DNA of 64,000 nucleotides from Cymodocea nodosa. Taxonomy: Eukaryota; Streptophyta; Magnoliopsida; Alismatales; Cymodoceaceae. The notes beneath the pieces are model-generated. The model was given only the letters and a program-made list of their open reading frames with translations. It was not told the origin of the DNA and did no database searches. Every line of letters begins with the position of its first letter. The first letter of the stretch is position 1. The position numbers were made by a program, and so were the translations under genes. Shown here in pieces: positions 37,327 to 48,952 of this stretch. The stretch is taken from contig CM072339.1 of NCBI GenBank assembly GCA_036874045.1, forward strand, positions 4,781,501 through 4,845,500, written 5' to 3'.

Positions 37327-39160
37327 TAGAGGTGTCAATGGGTCGAGTCGGGTCAACTCAGTCCAAAAAGTATTAGCTTGTACGAGCTACGGGCTAGGTT
37401 AATTTTTTTAGGATAGCCCGACCCAACCCAAAATTTTTTCAGGATAGTCCAACTCGACCCATAGTCTGGCTCATTTTATAATTTCTTATTATTTTTATTT
37501 TCTTCTTTTGTCTAACTAAAGTTTTTTATTTTTTTTATTTTTGCATCGGTCTGACTGAATCTTTACTTCGATTCAATTGAAGTTTTTAATTTTTTAAAAC
37601 TTATTATTATTATTTTTTCTTTGGTCTAACTAACCAAAGTTTTTTATTTTTTTTCTTTAGTCTGACCAAAGTTTTTTATTTGGTTTGACTAAAGTTTTTT
37701 ATTTTCTCCTTTAGTTTGATTGAAATTTTTTAATTTTTTCTTTAGTCTAACTGAAGTTTTTTAATTTTTTAATTTTTTCTTCAATCTGACCAAATCTCAA
37801 CTTCGGTCAAACTAAAGTTTTTTATTTTTTTTATTTTTTCCTTCAATCTAATCAAATCTCAACTTCAATACAACCGAAGTTTTTGATTTTCAATTAAAAA
37901 AAAAAAAAATTACAACGTTTTCGATAATCAATTCATCATTCAAACACATTATTTTATTTATAAATACATGAACATCAAACATAAGTCATCATTCATAAAT
38001 CATGATTATCACATTAACATTAATATCATGACATCATCAACACACCATTCATGATTCATCATCCATCAACACATTCAAACATAAGTCAAAAAGTTAAAAT
38101 AATTATTTTATTTCTAAATTCAAATTAAAAATACATTATTTTTGTAATTACATCAAATATTTTTACATTTAATATACGTAATTATATTTAAATATTTAAA
38201 TTTGTAAATTCATCAATGAAGTCATCTTTCTATTGTTGTCTACAAACATGATCAAGCTCTTAATTTTTAATACATATTAATGCTTCTAAAATATCATCTT
38301 TTAATTTTACTCTTCTATCATCTAATATATTACCATTAATAGTAATGTATGTTCACATGCTACAAAAGAAATTGGAATTGTTAGTAAATCTCTAGTCATT
38401 AATGATAAAATAAGAAATGTGCGTTTTTGTGTTTTTCACTAATTTATTACATCAAAATTTAGAAAATCAAGATTATCTCTTATTAAATAGTTATGATTAA
38501 AATTATTTAATTATTTCCTATTTGTTATGTTAAAATCATTATGTTCATCATCAAATATGCTATAATCAATTATTGATGATGATGGTTGTGAAAAGTAGTA
38601 TATTTTGTGTTTGTTGTGTTTTATATTTTGTAACATATATATCAAACATATTATTTAAACTTTGTTCTATATTTTCAATTGTTACATCAAGTTCTAGGTT
38701 TAAACAAGTTTGTATTACATTTATTAATTTTTTAACAACTTTTACTTTAGTCATATGATCTAAATAAGTACTTAATGTATATAAGAGAGGTATATTATTC
38801 CAATATATATATATATATATATATTGATTTCAACGTTCGGTTGTTTGCTTTTTATGAACATTGAAAAACAAGGGTTATTTTAACATTCGTAAAAAAGAAC
38901 GTTGAAAAACGAACACAGACTTACAGGTTAGGCTTGCAGGCCAACCTAAGCTAAGCCTAAATCGATTAACGGGCTAGTTTGGGTCTAGCTCGAATCAACC
39001 TACGGACCAACCTAGCCTATGGGTTGATTTTCTAATATATTGTAGCCTTGCCTGACCCGATTTTTTAAATCAAGCTGGGCCAAGTTGGGCCAACTCATTA
39101 TGGGTTGGGCCAAGCTGGCCCGCAATGGCTTGGGTTGGCCCAACCCAATTGACACCTCTA
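37327..39160 (-). mobile_element. hAT-superfamily transposon with perfect 8-bp target duplication
   Basis: The ends are inverted repeats sharing TAGAGGTGTCAAT exactly and continuing imperfectly through the GGGT-rich stretch. Both sides carry TCTACTAG (37319-37326 and 39161-39168), the 8-bp duplication expected of hAT. It is 1834 bp, too short for a full transposase, and holds only C-terminal transposase sequence. The half at about 37440-37890 is a run of related units of the type CTTCGGT.TGACTGAAG plus TTTTTTATTTTTT. Confidence 0.9.
38215..38800 (-). pseudogene. hAT transposase C-terminal remnant
   Basis: The minus strand, in broken frames, reads LSTYLDHMTKVKVVKKLIN and then LNNMFDIYVTKYKT (38566-38790), like the RICESLEEPER/Ac middle region. 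Further on (38215-38400) come MTRDLLTIPISFVACEHT and ILDDRRVKLKDDILEALICI. The latter is the hAT dimerisation domain, normally SIPVSSVASE..FS then LxP..VEALIC. The catalytic half is missing and stops interrupt the rest. Confidence 0.75.
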
Positions 39161-39479
39161 TCTACTAGGGAAGCTTTTAAGTGTCCATACATGTTCAAAT
39201 ATAGTTTTAACTTTTAACCATGCCATGATATATTTTCTAGGATTTCCTTATTAAAAATAGAAATGTGATTTTCTATGTAAGTAGTGATATCGATTATTTA
39301 TGTTATGTTGTATTATTTGTGTATATTTTGATAGTAGTGATATATGGATTCATGTTATATATAATGTTTTGAAATATGTGTTTTATTATCTTGTTTCTTG
39401 TAAGTTTTTATCATATAATGTTTTGAAATATTTATGATATATATGTTTTTTTGAAATATATGTTTTGTTATCTTGTTGT

Positions 39480-40560
39480 TTCTTGTATAATATTACAAGT
39501 TCTTAGTCAACCATGTCTACCATGAACAATAAAGAGGGTGAAGGATGAAGTTACACAAGTTAGAGTGTAACAAGTGATGAATTTATTTTAAATATCTTGT
39601 GTGGGAAATTGAATGAAAGAAATGATAGATCAATTGATGGAAATATAAAAGCTGATATTTGGGTAAAGTTATTAAAGAATATAATGAGAATGTAAAATCT
39701 AGTATTACAAGAAAGAATGTGGACAGTTGCATGAAGACCTAACAATTAATGTATAAAAATTACAAAAAGATTTCGAGTCAAAGTGGATAGAGTTAGGATT
39801 ACATAAACAAATATATCGATATACCTAAAGAAATATGAAAAGAATTTGTTAAGGTAAGAAATTATAATCATTTTTATTTATTGATTACATGACATTAATT
39901 TAACACATTCATCTTTTCAAATACAAAAATATCCTAATTGTAAGCAATGTAAAGGGAAACATTACCTTATCTATGAGCAACTTTAAATAATTTTTGAATA
40001 TAGCATAACATTTAGTACTTGAGTAAAGCATCTTGAGGAATGTACACAACTTAAAGAAGATATAAATGTCAATTTAAATAATGATGACATTAATATGTTC
40101 ACTCTAGTATTTGATGAAGTTTCAATTGAAAACACTTCTTAAATACAAAAAAAGTCCCCATTAACAAATACATTTAAAATAGATGTATCTAAGAAGAGTA
40201 ACCTTGACCACATGTAAAGTCACAAGAGCTAATGTCTAATGTAGTTTAAGATATGATAGATACATTTAGAGAATATTTTGAAAAAGATGATCGAAGGGAC
40301 ACACATAGGATAGAAATAATAGATGAATTATATGAAGTTAAATAAGAAAGGTTGGAAATCATGGGTAGATTATATAAAGTAGAACAAAAAAGGTTGCATA
40401 TGTAATATATATCATCAAGGAAAATTGAAGATGCAATGAATATATTATTCTCACTATTTGAGCTTACTAATAGTGAGTAATTCAAAGCCATGAAATTATT
40501 ATAAAGTATAGAAATACAAGAACAATTTTTGGTCATACTAGATGACAAGAAAGTAGTATG
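39480..40560 (+). pseudogene. PIF/Harbinger ORF1 (Myb/SANT-like) remnant
   Basis: The + strand in broken frames reads like the trihelix/Myb-SANT protein encoded next to PIF transposases. It has a segment GNFKADIWVKLLKEYNENV preceding SSITRKNVDSCMKT and YKNYKKISSQSG (39560-39790), with further acidic sequence to about 40560. Numerous stops. The partner transposase lies immediately downstream on the same strand. Confidence 0.55.
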
Positions 40561-40899
40561 GTTGAAGTTTTATTTAAGTTGATGTAGTTAACTTATTAGT
40601 AGATAGGTAATTGGAAAATTATATTAATATTTTAAAAAGTTGTTGTTATATGTGATGTAATAAATTCTTTTGTTGTTTGATGTGATATGATAATGATATT
40701 TTTATAGTTTATGATAAATTATTATTGATCACGTAATATACATTATGATGTTTTTATAGGTGACATTCTTTGCAAATGAATTCAAAGGAAAACACTTACC
40801 AATTAAGTTTGGTATTAGAAGAAGAGAAGGAAAAAATAAAAAAAGGTGAAAGATAATGATGTGTGCATAAAGTTTTTTTTAATATAATTGCATATCATT

Positions 40900-42120
40900 C
40901 TAGTGTTAGTTCAATGATTACTGATCACATCTACAACAAAGAAGGGTGAGATTATGTTAAAAGATTATTGGATCTTAATTTATCAAATTAAACATATAAC
41001 TGTAGGAAAATATATTATATGAGTTAGCTTATATTCTTATAATTTTGTGACCTATTAAGAAAAGAGAGAGTAGCACATGATGATAATAATATTATTGTGG
41101 AGGAGAAATTAACATTATTTTTGGTAATAGTTAGAAAAAATCAAAGATATAGAATAACGTAAGAAAGATTTTGTTGTTCAAGTTATATTATAAGTTGTGT
41201 ATTCAATAAGTCGATTATTTCTAGTTAAACATTCTTAATCATCATATAGATGAATTTGTAATGATGTAAATGTCTTCTCATATTTCAAGGTAAATTATTA
41301 TTACCACTTTTTTATTTTTAACAACATTGATCTTATTTTATATAATGCTTCTTTTGTATTTATTAATAGGATTGTATTAGTGCAATAGATGGTATACATA
41401 TAAAAGTAACCATTTATGAACAAGAAATAGTAAAATTTAGGAATAGGAATGATGAATTATTGCAAAATGTATTGATGACTTATAATTTTATTATGAAATT
41501 TGTTTATATTCTTATTAGATGAGAAGGATTTGCTACTGATATTAAAATACTTTAAGATACAATATCTTGACTTAATGGACTTCAAGTTTTACTTGATAAG
41601 TATTTTTGAAAAAATTCAAACATAAGTTAAATTATATTTAAGTAAGAGTGAGTTAGACTAATAGTTATTTTAATATAGGAAAATTTTACTTAGTAGATGT
41701 TGATTTTTCTAATCAATCAAAATTTATTTTCTCATTTAAAAGTATTAGATATCATTTATCTAATTATGATATATCTCAACTTCTAATAAATATTATAGAA
41801 AGTTTTCATTATAAATATTCATAATTAAGGATAGTGATCAAATGTACATTTAGAGTTGTGAAACATTATTTTACAATTCTATATGGTTATATGTCATTTC
41901 CATTTGAAACTTAGATAAAGATTATGTATGCATATTTTCTATTTCACAATTTTAATCATAAAGCAGATACAAAAAGATTTATTTGAGATCTTCAAAATGA
42001 GTTAAAAGAATTTAAAGGTATTGATATTGAACAAACTTATAAAAGTATGGATGAAGAAGTTGAAAGTAATTACATCTTGATTAACTCAATAATAAAAGAA
42101 AGAAATAATTGATAACATAT
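40900..42120 (+). pseudogene. PIF/Harbinger (HARBI1-type) transposase remnant
   Basis: In broken + strand frames the three catalytic regions of the DDE nuclease can be read: CISAIDGIHIKVTIYEQE (41375-41430), then FATDIKIL (about 41528-41555), then YLVDVDFSNQSKFIF (about 41690-41730) followed by RYHLSNYD. The C-terminal FRVVKHYFTILYG..MSF and FHNFN match the usual RT.FG.LK.RF and LHNF motifs. Many stops and frame shifts, so it is dead. I found no terminal inverted repeats. Confidence 0.75.
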
Positions 42121-42699
42121 ATAACCAAATGATGTTATCTATATGAGAAGAACATAATATATATGTATTATCATAAAGATATAAATATTATTAACTTATG
42201 AATTTTTTCATAAATTTGTCAAGAGTATAAACATTTTTATTTTATTTTATTTATATTTTATTAATTTTTGTCACTTTCTTGATTATGCACAAATATTTAT
42301 ATTTCTATTTACTTTTTTGTATTTTTTCTTTCTGTTACTTTCTATAACTTTTTTTTTTTGTTACTTTTTGAATCTTAAGATATCAATTTAAAACTCATGA
42401 AGCATGACAATAGGAAAAAATAGTGAAAGTCGAATTCAATGGTTGGATTGAAAACAAATTCATGAGAAATAGTCATGCATAGATAGGAATGAAAGTAGAA
42501 GAAAAATGAAAATCCAAGAAGAAAGGCCATGTTCACACATAAATCTGGTTGGAAAAGAGTGGACGCATACTAGCTTCAAAAATCTGCAGTTATGAATTCA
42601 TTAATTGAAATGAAACAAACAAGTTATTGATTTAAAGCTTATGAAGCATGCTAACAAGGAAAAATGATAAAATAGGGATTTGGCAAGCGTATTGTTGAA
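42121..42699. other. Intergenic; no gene recognised
   Basis: AT-rich sequence between the PIF remnant and the chromovirus remnant. Confidence 0.4.
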
Positions 42700-43850
42700 G
42701 CAACATGGAAAGAAATCCCAGGACCGTGCTCTGACGTGGAGAGGTCCGCAGGTGATACTCCAATGACGCTCGGGACTAGTGGTGAGATGCTTTGTTCATT
42801 GGCAGAAGTAGTGGTCTAGTGGTAGAGTATGGTGGTGTCGGCCAGGTAAACACGACAACATTGCCAAATCACCTCCTTACCCTTCCTGAGTATGGTGGTG
42901 ATTTGGCAATGTTGTCGTGTTGCCGAGTGATCGAGACAAATTGTGTGCCAATGGCGTTCCGAGTCGAAAAGTGAGGGAGGAGGAGAGAGAAATCGATGAA
43001 CTAGGAAATGAGAACCTCGCCCTTCGATGACTTTCATTCACGACTTCTTGGGTTTTTATAACTAACTCAACACATTTAATGAACTCGAAACATTCAATGC
43101 AAACAACAACTCGTTTAATGAACAATTAAATACGACTCTTCGTTTATTAGTTGATGGCTCCTCCTTTGTCTGGGTGGGTGCCCGCGTTTGATCTCGCATT
43201 GAAGACGATGACACACTTTCGCCACTTTGGTCTCCCACGTCGCTTCCGTTGTTGGGCCGCTCTAGCGATGTTGCAACAACTTCCTCCCCTGGTGAAGGAC
43301 ACTACTTGTTCTCAAGCGAGAAGGTCGGGTAGGTGTGGATGAAGTTTGAGATAAGTCTTCCCATGTCAGATTTTCGGGGTCCAGGCCAACCCATTGAATA
43401 AGCAATTGGGTAATGGCACGTCCTCTGCGATTAACCATCGGCCCAAGAGTTTGACTGGCTCTTGTCCGCGGCCCTAGGAGTTTGGAAGGGCTGGTTCTGG
43501 GCCGAGGAAGTGGGTTTCTCATGGTGAGGCTTGAGTTGAGACATACGCAGGACAGGGCGATCTTAGTGGCGACGATAGTAAGGTTCGGTTCATACGCGAT
43601 GGCACCGATCTACCGAAGGATCTTGTACAGGCTGAAGTGATGTGACCGAAGCCTGGTTACAGTTTTAGGGTAGAACGAGAGCTGACTATAGGTATGGAGT
43701 TGACGTATACCCAATGGCCGATGGAGAAGCTACAGTCACATCGTCCCAACTACTTCCGGACTCAGTGCAGGTAGTGTTCGAGGGTTTCTAGCATCTAATC
43801 GCGGGATTAGAGTTGCTTAGCCACCTTGTCCACTCTAATTGTACCTGAAA
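42700..43850 (-). mobile_element. 3' end of a Ty3/gypsy chromovirus (integrase tail, chromodomain, part of LTR)
   Basis: GC-richer than its surroundings. In the sense (minus) direction, 43850-43540 reads as a decayed integrase C-terminus, ending with a MSQLKPHHE segment equivalent to the usual HPVFHVSQLK. The frame 43262-43522 continues into LLIQWVGLDPENLTWEDL, the second half of a chromodomain. Downstream, about 43200-42700, probable LTR sequence carries a TATAAAAACCC promoter motif near 43050-43060 and a long perfect inverted repeat at 42851-42919. The left end is not defined. Confidence 0.7.
42851..42919. repeat. Perfect 23-bp inverted repeat with 23-nt loop
   Basis: Arms at 42851-42873 and 42897-42919 are exact reverse complements, and the loop is 42874-42896. 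Just outside and inside the structure, AGTATGGTGGTG occurs twice (about 42826 and 42890) as a direct repeat. It lies in probable chromovirus LTR sequence and would form a stable hairpin in RNA. Confidence 0.9.
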
Positions 43851-43984
43851 CAAAAGTAAGGTGGGAGGTAGCGTACTGTAGACGGTCTCAGTGATCTTTT
43901 TGAGGTTTTCACTAAAGATTCAGAGATAATATTAATATTTTCTTATTGAAATTCAATTATATCTTATAAATTATTAGAGATCAA

Positions 43985-44588
43985 TTGAAAATTAAAATGA
44001 AGAATTATATCCAAATATTTACAATTTTGAGAAAAGATATTGACATGAGAATACTATAGCATATCTAAGAGATAGAATATTAGTTAACAAAATTCATATA
44101 TAACACTTGATAGTTATATATATCTAATTTCAAATATATCAATTATATTTAGATCCAATATGTATATAGTGAATATAAATAGTTACGATGAAATGGTAGA
44201 AATTTTACCTATACCTTAGATTATCGTTGAATCACCATCTACCTAATATAATAAAATTCAACTAGAATTATGGTATAATGAATTTATTTATCCTACTTTA
44301 TGTATAATAAGATGGTGAGATGACTTTGTGAAATTTCAAATTTAGATAGTGGAAGACTTGAATAAAAGGAAATGGAGAAATGAGTACATTGAATTATTTA
44401 TGGTAATAGAATCATCTATATCATCATGGTTGAGAAGAGGAACAATTTTTACATTTCATTTCATCAATGACAATACTCTGATTTTTAGTGTTGATAACAT
44501 ACTACAAGTTTATCAGTTAAAGAAACAAGCAAATTCCATAGAAGTAGAATTAAAAGTTAGAAAGATGATGCTTAAAGGTTTTGTATGA
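43985..44588 (+). pseudogene. F-box gene remnant of element E
   Basis: The + strand, with stops, corresponds to the last half of the element A F-box protein: ENTIAYLRDRILVNKIHI near 44045-44100, SYDEMVEILPIP near 44183-44220, LWYNEFIYPTLCIIRW near 44270-44315, then the open stretch 44349-44588 with EDLNKRKWRNEYIEL and DNILQVYQLKKQANSIEVE. Clearly homologous but strongly diverged, so this is the oldest copy in the window. Its N-terminal F-box half is not recognisable. Confidence 0.8.
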
Positions 44589-45459
44589 ATTGATACATTC
44601 ATTTCATATGTCATTACTTTTCGGTTATATTCTTAAACTGTGTTTCTATAATAATCATTTATTATTAATGTATTTACATTTATGAATTAAAAAAAATTAG
44701 TATATGTTTTTGTTATTTTTCGTATACATTATGTTTTATTTGTCTTACAAGAAAAGAATTGAAAGAAATTTTTTTTATCATCAATCCAATTTATTGGTAT
44801 CTATTCTAAGAAACTAATTAGCTTGCTTGTAAGCCACTAAAGGAATAGAAGTCTGGGTTACACACAATGCATATATAAAAATATATATTTTACTTTTATT
44901 TATTATATTATTAATTTTGGTGAATGAAAGATATCTCAAAAAAAAAGTTAAAAAGATATTAATGGAGTTATAATTGAACAAGGTATGCTTATTAATTACC
45001 TTTCATTTAATAGCATTCTTGTGTAGTTTGTGGAGTTATATATTAACTCAATGAACTAAGTCCGTTAACTTAAGTATTATGCTAAGGAAATTAGTTTACC
45101 ATGTTTGCTATCATGTAATGCATATTTTATTAATTTGTTACATTGAGGACAATGCAAAATATAAATATAAGGGTAATTAGATTAAAATCAAATTAAACCT
45201 TATCATTTTTAGGAAATAAGATTGTTTTGCAGTTTTTTGAAGAATTTTTTTCGAAACTTAGTTGAAACCTTTTGAAAAATTTTAAATCATCTAAAACATT
45301 ACTAAAACCTTTCAAAATTTTATACTAAAATTGTTGAAACTTTTTAACATTATTCAGTTGAAGAGAGGAAATCATTTTCCATGTATTTTACTTCAATAGA
45401 GATAAAAAATCATTTCTAGCTATCTTTGAATAGTTTCGGCCATTGTATATTTTCATCTT

Positions 45460-45865
45460 TATAATGAGGTTAATCAAGGTAATTAATGGAAGTAAGATCA
45501 TCCCATAATACTATTAGGGTAAAGTACTAAATTTTTGTCTATCTAGGAATTATCTTTCTTATTTATTACTACCTTGCCTTTGCAATTTTTGTGTAGCATA
45601 TTGTGTAATAGTTTGATTAGGAAAGTTCAAAGTTATGACTTTGGTCTATGTTTTGAAAAAAAAAAGAAGATCAATCAAGGCAATTAATGGAAGTAGGATC
45701 ATCCCATAATACTATTGGGGTAAGGTACTAAATTTTTGTCTATCTAGGAATTATCTTTCTCATTTATTATTGTCTTGCCTTATCAATTTTTGTGTAACAT
45801 ATCATGCAGCAGCTTGATTAGGAAAATTTGAAATTATGACTTTGGTCTATGTTCTAAAAAAAAAA
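45460..45865 (+). repeat. Tandem duplication of about 200 bp inside element E
   Basis: Two adjacent units, about 45469-45660 and 45671-45860, share ATCATCCCATAATACTATT, ATTTTTGTCTATCTAGGAAT, and TATGACTTTGGTCTATGTT followed by a run of A. The units are close to 90% alike by eye, more similar to each other than E is to element A, so the duplication postdates much of the decay of E. Confidence 0.8.
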
Positions 45866-46287
45866 CACTCTTTCACAAAAATGCATTTGCACCATTTGCC
45901 ATTCCAATTTTTTAGCAAAGCAAGAAGTTTTTTTACAATCAATGAGAAAGCAATGATTTTTAGTAAATATGATAAGTACACTTGTTGCCAAGATGAATCA
46001 ATATTTTCGAAGGATGAGAATATGTACATTAAAGTTTTGATTAATGTCATCATCTATATAAAGTATATATGGTTTGAGATTAGACCTGGATAGTGAAAAA
46101 CATGTGCATAAATCTCTGTTTGAATTGATATATGTGTGAGATTGAATGACTTTTTAAGATTGAATTTTTGTAGGAAGGTGCACATTTAAAAAAAGAAAAG
46201 TAATATAGTCCTCACATTTTAGAAAGAAATTTTAGCAATATTATAGTAGGTTACTAAGGGACTAGCAAAACTTAGGTACGAGGGAAG

Positions 46288-47830
46288 TGTTTAGAATAAA
46301 ATTATGCATAATACTAATAGTTAATCGTATAGTATTTAGCTTATCATATGAGAATTAAGTCATTATGTTATATTTATACAATTATAAGCCTTAATTAAAG
46401 AATATGCATAACTTAGAGGAATTAATGTTAATTAAGTATCATTTAAGAATGAATTAGAAATTACTTCTTTTACATATTAAGTGTTAAATGTTATATAAAT
46501 AGTTGTTTTATTAAATTATAGAATTAAATGAGTCCATTGATTTAAGCTGTAACTCAACGAAGCTAATTCATTGAGTTAATAGTTAAGTCAATAGAGTAAG
46601 TCTGTTGAGTTACACTAACTCCACAGACCAATTATTTTCTAATATTCAATTGTGAGTAGTTGTAGGAAATGTGTAAGGAAATCATGTTGTAAGAATCACA
46701 CCATGGTTTCAATTATGAATTGAAGAAGTAATTGCCATCGTTGATACAAATGAAGAAAATCTAACCGATCAATTTGGCAGAAGTAGTTATTATAAGAAAG
46801 AAATATAAAAGGAAAGGAAAAATAATAAAGAAAAGGGGAGAAGAACCATGCTCACTACAGAAAGCATTAGACATTCCTTGAGCTCTCACCATTACCACCA
46901 TTTATTAAAGGTTTGTGAGGATACTTTCTAGAAGTCAGGACAATTCCAAGCAAAACACGGTGACTGATAATCATTGTGAGGAGTGATTGCATTATAGGAA
47001 GGAAATACATTTTCACCAAACACCGAATTATCTCTCAAGAGATAGTAAAACTTTTAACCTTGGTTTTATGTTGATGCCACTATACTGAAGAAGAGATCAA
47101 CTTACAAAAGTCTAGGTTTGCAATCTAGTAGGGAGAGGAGCACTTGACAATAAGTGATTAAGTTTTAGAGGTGTAATCGTATCGCATGTAGTGACGAAAG
47201 TTTCTTTTATTGTCAATAGAGAATTTTACCTATCATGAATCATCTATCTTAAGGAACAAAATAAAAATCAATATATGTTTACATTTACATTATTTTGTTT
47301 ATCAAGATCTATGTTTGTATCATATGTGTTTGTATTGTTTGTTTAAATGGTTTGTGTTTATCTTATTTCAATTAATATAGAATCGTATGATTTAATATTG
47401 AAAATAGTTGGTATAAACCTCTGAAATTGTGATTGATTTATTTACTATTTGGAGTATTTGAATGCTAGAATTAATTAGTGATAAATCTAATATAAAATAA
47501 CATTTGAAGAACATAATAGATGTTTGCAATTTATGGAATCACCTAATGGATGGTTGTATTCTTTTGCAATCAGCAAAATTAATAAGAAGTTACCAAAGAG
47601 CTCGTTGAATTAACTGTAACTCAATGAGGGTAATTTGTTGAATTAATTATAACTTTACAAACTTAGTCCGTTAAGTTAACAATAAATCAATAGAGTGAGT
47701 AGATTAGTAGTATACACTAAACTCTAGCTATGAAAAATTTAAAGAGTCAAATTTCAACCATTCCTTGTGGGTTCAACCTGTTCTTACATACTTATATAAT
47801 AGGTGTTGTGCACTTGCAAACAATTTAACG
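46288..47830 (+). repeat. 3' LTR of element E
   Basis: Starts TGTTTAGAAT directly after the purine tract. Recognisable matches to the other LTRs of the family include the GCTTATCATATGAGAATTAA block, the R/U5 segment at about 46900-47170, and hairpin units near 47590-47700. Its distal end is uncertain because the terminal bases diverge after about 47830. Confidence 0.65.
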
Positions 47831-47924
47831 AATTAAGTTACTAAAATTAAATCTTGTTCATGGAATTGCTTATTACTTACAAAAAAAAAAAACAAGTCAT
47901 GGGGTGTGATTTTATAGTAGAATT

Positions 47925-48360
47925 TGTTAAGAATCTTTGTTTTGATGATAAATATTTGACTTAGTTTGAAAATAGGTCTCAATAAGTCAAAGTCTTTACC
48001 TTAGTCATATAGTTATGCATTAACATGTTTTGAAAAGTTGGATAGTTATCAATTAACATTTCAAAAAATTCGAAGAGTTATTTTAAAAACCTATATAGTT
48101 ATGATTTTCTACACATGTATTTTAAATGACTTAAGTTCCTCACGTGTTTTCCATGTGTGTTTAAAGAAATTAAAGAGTTAGGATAATTGTTCAAATTTTT
48201 ATGCATAGATGGTGATAACTGTTCAAGTTTTACAAGTGACTAACATTTACATTAAGTTATTTCAAGTCATGTTTTGCAAGTGAAAAACTTGAAGAGTTAT
48301 TAGATAAGTGTTTGAGTTTTTACAAGTATTATAGGTTAACTATTTGACAAAAATGATGAT
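47925..48360 (+). repeat. Fragment of a copia LTR
   Basis: Begins TGTTAAGAATCTTTGTTTTGA, similar to the sense-strand start of the solo copia LTR (TGTTAAAACTCTTATGTTTTGA at 22227 reading leftward). It continues with AGTTATGCA and GGATAGTTAT motifs like those of that LTR. It is incomplete and diverged, and its right end is not defined. Confidence 0.45.
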
Positions 48361-48952
48361 GTAAACCCCTTCTGGGAAAAAGTGTAGGAAAAGGAAATTT
48401 CAATTTCGCTTACACCCTCTTCTCCCACGAGGAAAATAAAATGGGAGATGGAAAAAAAAATCCTAGAAGGTCTACAAATAACACTACCCAACAATGCGAG
48501 CTAACTCATTCGCATTAGAGAAGAACAGAGTCGTCACCTAGTCTAATTAGAGGAAGATTAGGATAACTTGAGTGGTGTGAAATTGGAATCCTACATGAGT
48601 TGATCCAAGAGACTCATGTAAGTTTCTTAGGTACGAATAGGGAAGGTGTGAGACACCATATTTGCTTGGACAAGTAAGCCTCTCAAAGAAATGCGTGCGA
48701 ATGATCCTAACTTCTAAAGGTACTAGGATAAGTAGACTAGGCTTTCTCCAAAGAAACCATGGGTCTTCCTAAAGGTCTTTGGTCGAAATGTCAAAAGTCA
48801 AAGTCAACTATTGACTTTGATTAGTTAAAGTTAATGGTTTGACTTTGACCAGAGTTAATAAAGCGCATTGAGTCCACTAAAAATCTTAACTTATGGTTGG
48901 GGTCGACTATAAGGTGACTCCACCTAAGGCAGGCAAAGGAGGCAAAAGGCAT
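48361..48952. other. Unassigned, possibly retrotransposon leader or LTR
   Basis: Non-coding, with phrases such as AGTCGTCACCTAGTCTAATT that remind me of gypsy-type leader sequence, but I cannot assign a family. It ends at GGCAT (48948-48952), next to the LTR of element B. Confidence 0.3.

Larger units (their letters stand above)
43985..47830 (+). mobile_element. Element E: old, + strand copy of the F-box retrotransposon family
   Basis: Order on the + strand: F-box remnant, second purine-tract motif (CATTGAGGACAATG at about 45141), a tandem duplication (about 45460-45860), a degenerate primary purine tract (GTACGAGGGAAG) and then an LTR beginning TGTTTAGAATAAAATTATGC at 46288. The LTR keeps recognisable R/U5 landmarks such as the bases around 46915-47050 and the GTTGAGTTA units, but it is heavily diverged. 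The 5' part of the element is missing or unrecognisable. Confidence 0.75.

Noticed and set aside
42800-42840. tRNA-like TGGTCTAGTGGTAGAGTA phrase
   Set aside because: It resembles a tRNA-Gly A box, but no acceptor pairing or GGTTCGA-type B box follows, so neither a tRNA nor a SINE is supported.
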